Assembly: GCA_001600455.1 (NCBI GenBank)
Contig: BCKC01000001.1
Coordinates: forward strand, 5,854,441-5,918,440
Reading direction: 5' to 3'
DNA length: 64,000 nucleotides
Origin: Endocalyx cinctus
Lineage: Eukaryota; Ascomycota; Sordariomycetes; Amphisphaeriales; Apiosporaceae
Below the pieces are notes generated by a model. The model made no database searches. It saw only the letters and a list, made by a program, of their open reading frames with translations, and was not told where the DNA came from. The position numbers were made by a program, and so were the translations under genes. How positions within the stretch are numbered: the stretch's first letter is position 1; every line of letters begins with the position of its first letter. Shown here piece after piece: positions 60,473 to 64,000 of the stretch.

Positions 60473-61586
60473 ATGTCGTTAACCAACTGCCGTTTTTACG
60501 AGGAGAAGTACCCGGAGATCGATAGCTTCGTCATGGTGAACGTGAAGCAGGTCAGTTTTGGTGGTGGTGTCCGTTTAGTCTGCCTCGTGCTTGAGCTAAT
60601 ACCTGGTCTTTTGTAGATCGCCGACATGGGTGCATACGTGAAGCTTCTCGAATACGACAACATCGATGGCATGATTCTCCTTTCCGAACTTTCGCGAAGA
60701 CGTATTCGAAGTATTCAGAAGCTTATCCGTGTGGGTCGCAACGAAGTTGTTGTCGTACTAAGAGTGGACAAGGAGAAGGGTAAGCCTACCATATACGCAC
60801 GGAATTACTCAAGGTTGCTCATATTTTTTTATAGGATATATCGATCTTTCAAAACGTCGAGTATCCCCCGAGGATATCGTCAAGTGCGAAGAGCGATACA
60901 ACAAAAGCAAGATGGTCCACTCGATCATGCGCCACGTCGCTGAGAAAACCCAGACACCTATTGAAACTCTATATGAAAGCATAGCTTGGCCTTTGAACAA
61001 GAAATATGGACATTCGCTCGACGCTTTCAAGCTATCCATAACGTGAGTACAAAGCTATGAAATCGTCATAAAAATGACTCTCCGGCTTACTTTTCTGCCT
61101 AGTAACCCCGACGTATGGAGTGATATAACATTCTCCAGCGAACCCGTCGCTGAAGAATTGAAGTCATACATTGGAAAGCGTCTGACTCCACAACCTACGA
61201 AAGTTCGAGCAGATATCGAGGTTACTTGCTTCGAATACGACGGTATCGATGCTGTAAAGAAGGCCTTAAGGACCGCAGAGGCCCAGAACACCGAAGAAAA
61301 CCAGGTCAAGGTTAGACTTGTGTCTCCGCCTCTCTACGTTTTGACAAATACGTGCTTGGACAAGACCGTCGGTATTGCCCGGCTCGAGGAAGCAATCGTG
61401 CATATCCGGGAAAGCATCACAAGCGCCGGTGGTCAATTGATTGTCAAGATGGAGCCTAAGGCGGTTACGGACTCGGATGATGCTGAACTTCAGGCATTGA
61501 TGGAGAAGCGCGAACGGGAGAATGCTGAGGTCAGCGGAGACGAGAGTGTTAGCGAGAGTGACGATAACATTCCCGAGACTGTATAA
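60473..61586 (+). CDS. SUI2: Translation initiation factor eIF2 subunit alpha
   Basis: Regulatory subunit of the eIF2-GTP-Met-tRNAi ternary complex. Four exons, 60473-60550, 60617-60779, 60835-61042 and 61103-61586, give 310 residues, all in phase. The S1-type OB fold is visible from [20 protein letters not shown] to [13 protein letters not shown]. The kinase target loop [15 protein letters not shown] places the regulatory Ser at position 52 counting Met (Ser51 in mature numbering), the Gcn2 phosphorylation site. The C-terminal domain has [13 protein letters not shown] and [10 protein letters not shown], then an acidic Ser/Glu tail ending DDNIPETV. Assignment is secure. Confidence 0.97.
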
Positions 61587-62232
61587 GAAGTTTCTTAAAT
61601 TCTACTAAGTCCATCATAGAGGTTAGGAACTAGATCTGGTCACCAAAAGGTTCCGTGTTCTTTGATTTATCGTCTTTCTATGTTGTTTTTACTCTTCAGG
61701 TGGGAAAAAGTACTTAGCATGCGTACAACGCGTAAATATAGTATTGGGCAAATAAATACCAATTCCATGACTCATATATATTGTAGCATTCGTGGCTAGT
61801 ATGAGTGGACGGGGATATTATGTATTTATCCAATATAGAATTTGACCCCTACCTATCCTGCTATCGTGATCATGTTTTGAATTAGGGCTGATCAGGGACC
61901 AAGATCTTTTCTAAATGCACACCTAAATCGTGCCCCTGGTTCAGTAAAACTTGAACCAAGCCGGAGCTGTATCCACCTTTTCACAAGCTATTCACAACCC
62001 AAAAAGCTAAGGATATCTACCATACCACCACCCTATCACCCCACTCTCGAAAAAGCATCATCCATACTACATGGAACAGGGCGATAGTACCATGACAAAT
62101 ATGAAGGCAATGCTGGTTCAGGAAGTGAATTTCTCGCATATGTAAACACCTAGGTGCAGCCCATGGAGTGTAATAAACGTCACTTTGCATTAATACAGGG
62201 TATGTGAACCAACAAACAGATTGGTATTTTAT
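61587..62232. other. Convergent 3' intergenic region
   Basis: About 650 bases between the 3' ends of eIF2-alpha and CWC24, AT-rich, probably both 3' untranslated regions. No other feature was seen. Confidence 0.6.
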
Positions 62233-63120
62233 TCAGCTATTACTCTCTTCTTGATCCGTGCCAGCCTCCTTCTTTCTTCTACGTTTCAGTAGACCCTCCA
62301 ACCTTTTCGCAGTATTGAAAACTCCGTTAGTGGCAGCACCACAATTTTTACACGACGGGTCCTTCCTATACCTCTTCAGGGCGCAGCCCTCGCAGAAGTA
62401 GTGTCCGCATCTCGTCACGATGGGGGATTTGTACGGCTCCTCGCAGATGATGCAGACGAAGGGTATTTTCGACAGCATCTCTTCGTCGTCCGCGTCTTTC
62501 TTGTCGTCTTTATCTTGGCCCATCCTCTGGGAGGCGCTTGAAACGACGGTGCCTCCGAGATCCTTTCTGCCTTTTGCGATATTCTCCCATTCCCGGTCGA
62601 GCTGCCAGCCTTGCTTCATGTCGGTTCGGTCGTGGAGGAAGACGCAAGCATCGCCGAACCCGCACCAGCCCGTCTTCTTGTAATCTTTACAGACGTCGGG
62701 GGCGAAGTCGGTCGTGATCGTCATGCGCACGTTCGTCGATGGCCGAACGGGCCCCTTTACGGTGGGTTCTTTCTTCGTCGCGGGCTGATCGTACCAGTCG
62801 GTGCGCTTCGTCGCGTCGTTCGTGTCGGTAAGGCCAGCCTTGCGATCGGCTTCGAAACGGGGTTGGAGAACCGTGCTTTTGTTTTCCTTTTCCGTCGAGC
62901 TGGAAGTTATACCCCGAGCGCCGACGCGCCTGCGCTTCGCTACTGACCGCTCCTCGTCCGAGGAGCTGTCGGAAGAGTCTGTGTCGCTCGACGCTTTTGC
63001 GGGAGGCTCTGGCCTTTTTCTGATATTTGCTTTTGCGCGCGCTCCTCTTGACTTAAATACAATAGGTGGAGGGGCAGCCGCCTCTCCTTCCGGGGCCGTT
63101 GGCTGTGACGTCGAATCCAT
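62233..63120 (-). CDS. CWC24: Pre-mRNA splicing factor CWC24 (CCCH plus RING)
   Basis: Spliceosome-associated protein of the Cwc24/RNF113 family, which binds the activated spliceosome near the 5' splice site. Single exon, 295 residues from ATG 63120. The N-terminus is low-complexity and basic with an acidic Ser/Asp patch (residues 44-57). A CCCH zinc finger spans 144-163 (C-x8-C-x5-C-x3-H, DYKKTGWCGFGDACVFLH). After GWQLDREWE, typical of the family, comes a C3HC4 RING at 223-260 (CIICEEPY...CGHYFCEGC...CKNC). All zinc ligands are present. It ends in a basic KRLEGLLKRRRKK tail. The start is 363 bp from the divergent IMP2 start. Confidence 0.95.
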   Translation of the reverse strand: MDSTSQPTAPEGEAAAPPPIVFKSRGARAKANIRKRPEPPAKASSDTDSSDSSSDEERSVAKRRRVGARGITSSSTEKENKSTVLQPRFEADRKAGLTDTNDATKRTDWYDQPATKKEPTVKGPVRPSTNVRMTITTDFAPDVCKDYKKTGWCGFGDACVFLHDRTDMKQGWQLDREWENIAKGRKDLGGTVVSSASQRMGQDKDDKKDADDEEMLSKIPFVCIICEEPYKSPIVTRCGHYFCEGCALKRYRKDPSCKNCGAATNGVFNTAKRLEGLLKRRRKKEAGTDQEESNS

Positions 63121-63483
63121 TAGGAGGAGTTGATTGAACCGATGACGGGAATAAGTATTGATATTTCGGATGGTAATGGTTAAATATACGTAGAGATGAT
63201 GAAGGTAGCAAGGAGTATATAAAAGCTACATAGTAGCTAATATTAAGATATGCGTTAAACGATGCGCATGACTAATACGCCAAGGAAATATACGGGTCTC
63301 GTTAAGGAAAATGGGGCAAATCAGATCAAGCTATGTACCTACGAAGTACTAAGATATGATATAGATTTTGATTTAATTTGTAAGAGCTTCGAAGCTTTCA
63401 ATTCGGAAGAATTCGAAAGTGATTACCAGTATGGTATCTTCATCTCTCTCGCATAATATCACTTCTCTCTAGAATCATGACTC
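63121..63483. promoter_or_regulatory. Compact divergent promoter of CWC24 and IMP2
   Basis: 363 bases separate the start codons of two genes transcribed in opposite directions, so both promoters must overlap or abut here. The region is AT-rich. I could not identify specific factor sites. Confidence 0.65.
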
Positions 63484-64000
63484 ATGGCGTCCCGATCAAT
63501 ATGGACGCGACTCAGACTTGAAAGGAGTCAAATCGGAAGATTCGGCTTCCAGCTCTTCGCCCTTGCCACCTGGATCCCAGTGTTGATGTTTGTCAAATCC
63601 AACGTAGCAGAGGTGACAGAAATCAAGGGTCCCTCCATGTACCCTTTCTTTAACAAGGAGAAAGACCAAACTACACGACCGGATCAGGTACTCGTAAATA
63701 AGCTTTATGCACAGTACAATTTGGAGCGCGGCATGATCGTCGTTTTTCTGTAAGCCTCCCGTACCAACCTACTTTTTACGACCCCTTACTAAAACGAGGC
63801 GCTAATTCATTATTATGTGTATTTTTAGGAACCCATACGATCCGGAAGTTACGGTAGTCAAGAGAATCATCGGGCTCCCGGGCGATATCATAAAAACACG
63901 GCCACCGTATCCCGTCCCTCGTGTCAGAATACCCGATGGGCATGTGTGGGTTGAAGGTGATGCGGCGAACGAAAGTCGGGATAGCAATACGTATGGTCCG
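63484..64000 (+). CDS. IMP2: Mitochondrial inner membrane protease subunit 2, 5' part
   Basis: Type I signal-peptidase-like Ser/Lys protease that removes sorting signals from intermembrane-space proteins. Exon 1 is 63484-63749 and exon 2 starts at 63829 and runs off the window, so the 3' end is missing. The ATG at 63484 is preceded by an out-of-frame ATG at 63477. A hydrophobic segment (FGFQLFALATWIPVLMFV) is near residues 20-37. The catalytic Ser is in KGPSMYPFF (residue 51) and the catalytic Lys in VVKRIIGLPGD (residue 100). HVWVEGDAANESRDSNTYGP is the family's conserved box with the NxxxSxDS(R) arrangement and matches Imp2 rather than Imp1. Confidence 0.94.

Overview
This is nuclear DNA from a filamentous ascomycete fungus. 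The evidence is short GT-AG introns of about 50-100 nt, some with TACTAAC-type branch points, GC-rich coding exons in AT-rich intergenic DNA, and a conserved ascomycete gene set (NCA2, ERG25, NTE1, CWC24, IMP2, a SEC4-type Rab). I assembled gene models by checking donor, acceptor and reading phase by hand. Two single unknown bases (3125 and 4405), both in G-rich runs, indicate assembled contig sequence. I saw no tRNA, rRNA, CRISPR array, intact transposon or recognisable biosynthetic cluster.

Layout. 1-16 kb is gene-poor: a KapC/Yap-type bZIP factor (minus, 1430-3469), about 8 kb of AT-rich DNA with no supportable gene, then pterin-4a-carbinolamine dehydratase (plus, 11542-13283). 16-31 kb is denser: C-4 methylsterol oxidase ERG25 (minus), NCA2 (plus), a regulator-like protein without a zinc finger (plus), a short-chain dehydrogenase (minus), a SEC4/Rab8 GTPase (plus) and a predicted mitochondrial protein of unknown function (minus). 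31-42 kb holds an AFG2-like double AAA+ ATPase (plus), a possible decayed gene, an orphan charged protein with 45-bp repeats, a 4.6-kb spacer and an Arg/Glu-rich one-membrane-segment protein. 42-56 kb is all minus strand: a PLP-dependent aromatic amino acid decarboxylase, a small Cys-containing ORF, a secreted SGNH/CE3-like esterase with a huge Thr-rich tail, and lysophospholipase NTE1. 57-64 kb holds a POT-family peptide transporter with one unresolved exon junction, eIF2-alpha, CWC24 (minus) and the 5' part of IMP2, which runs off the window.

Most genes are unrelated housekeeping functions: sterol and phospholipid metabolism, secretion, translation initiation, splicing and mitochondrial biogenesis. 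The accessory-looking items are the orphan repeat protein, the zinc-finger-less regulator beside the dehydrogenase, the decarboxylase with its Asn-Gly-Thr insertion, the mucin-like esterase and the peptide transporter. I found no convincing new multi-gene system. The best leads are single-gene: two possible start codons in the pterin dehydratase, a changed oxyanion-block residue plus mucin-like tail in the esterase, the frame-incompatible junction in the transporter, a degenerate first AAA module in the AFG2-like ATPase, and a 49-base C run just upstream of NCA2.
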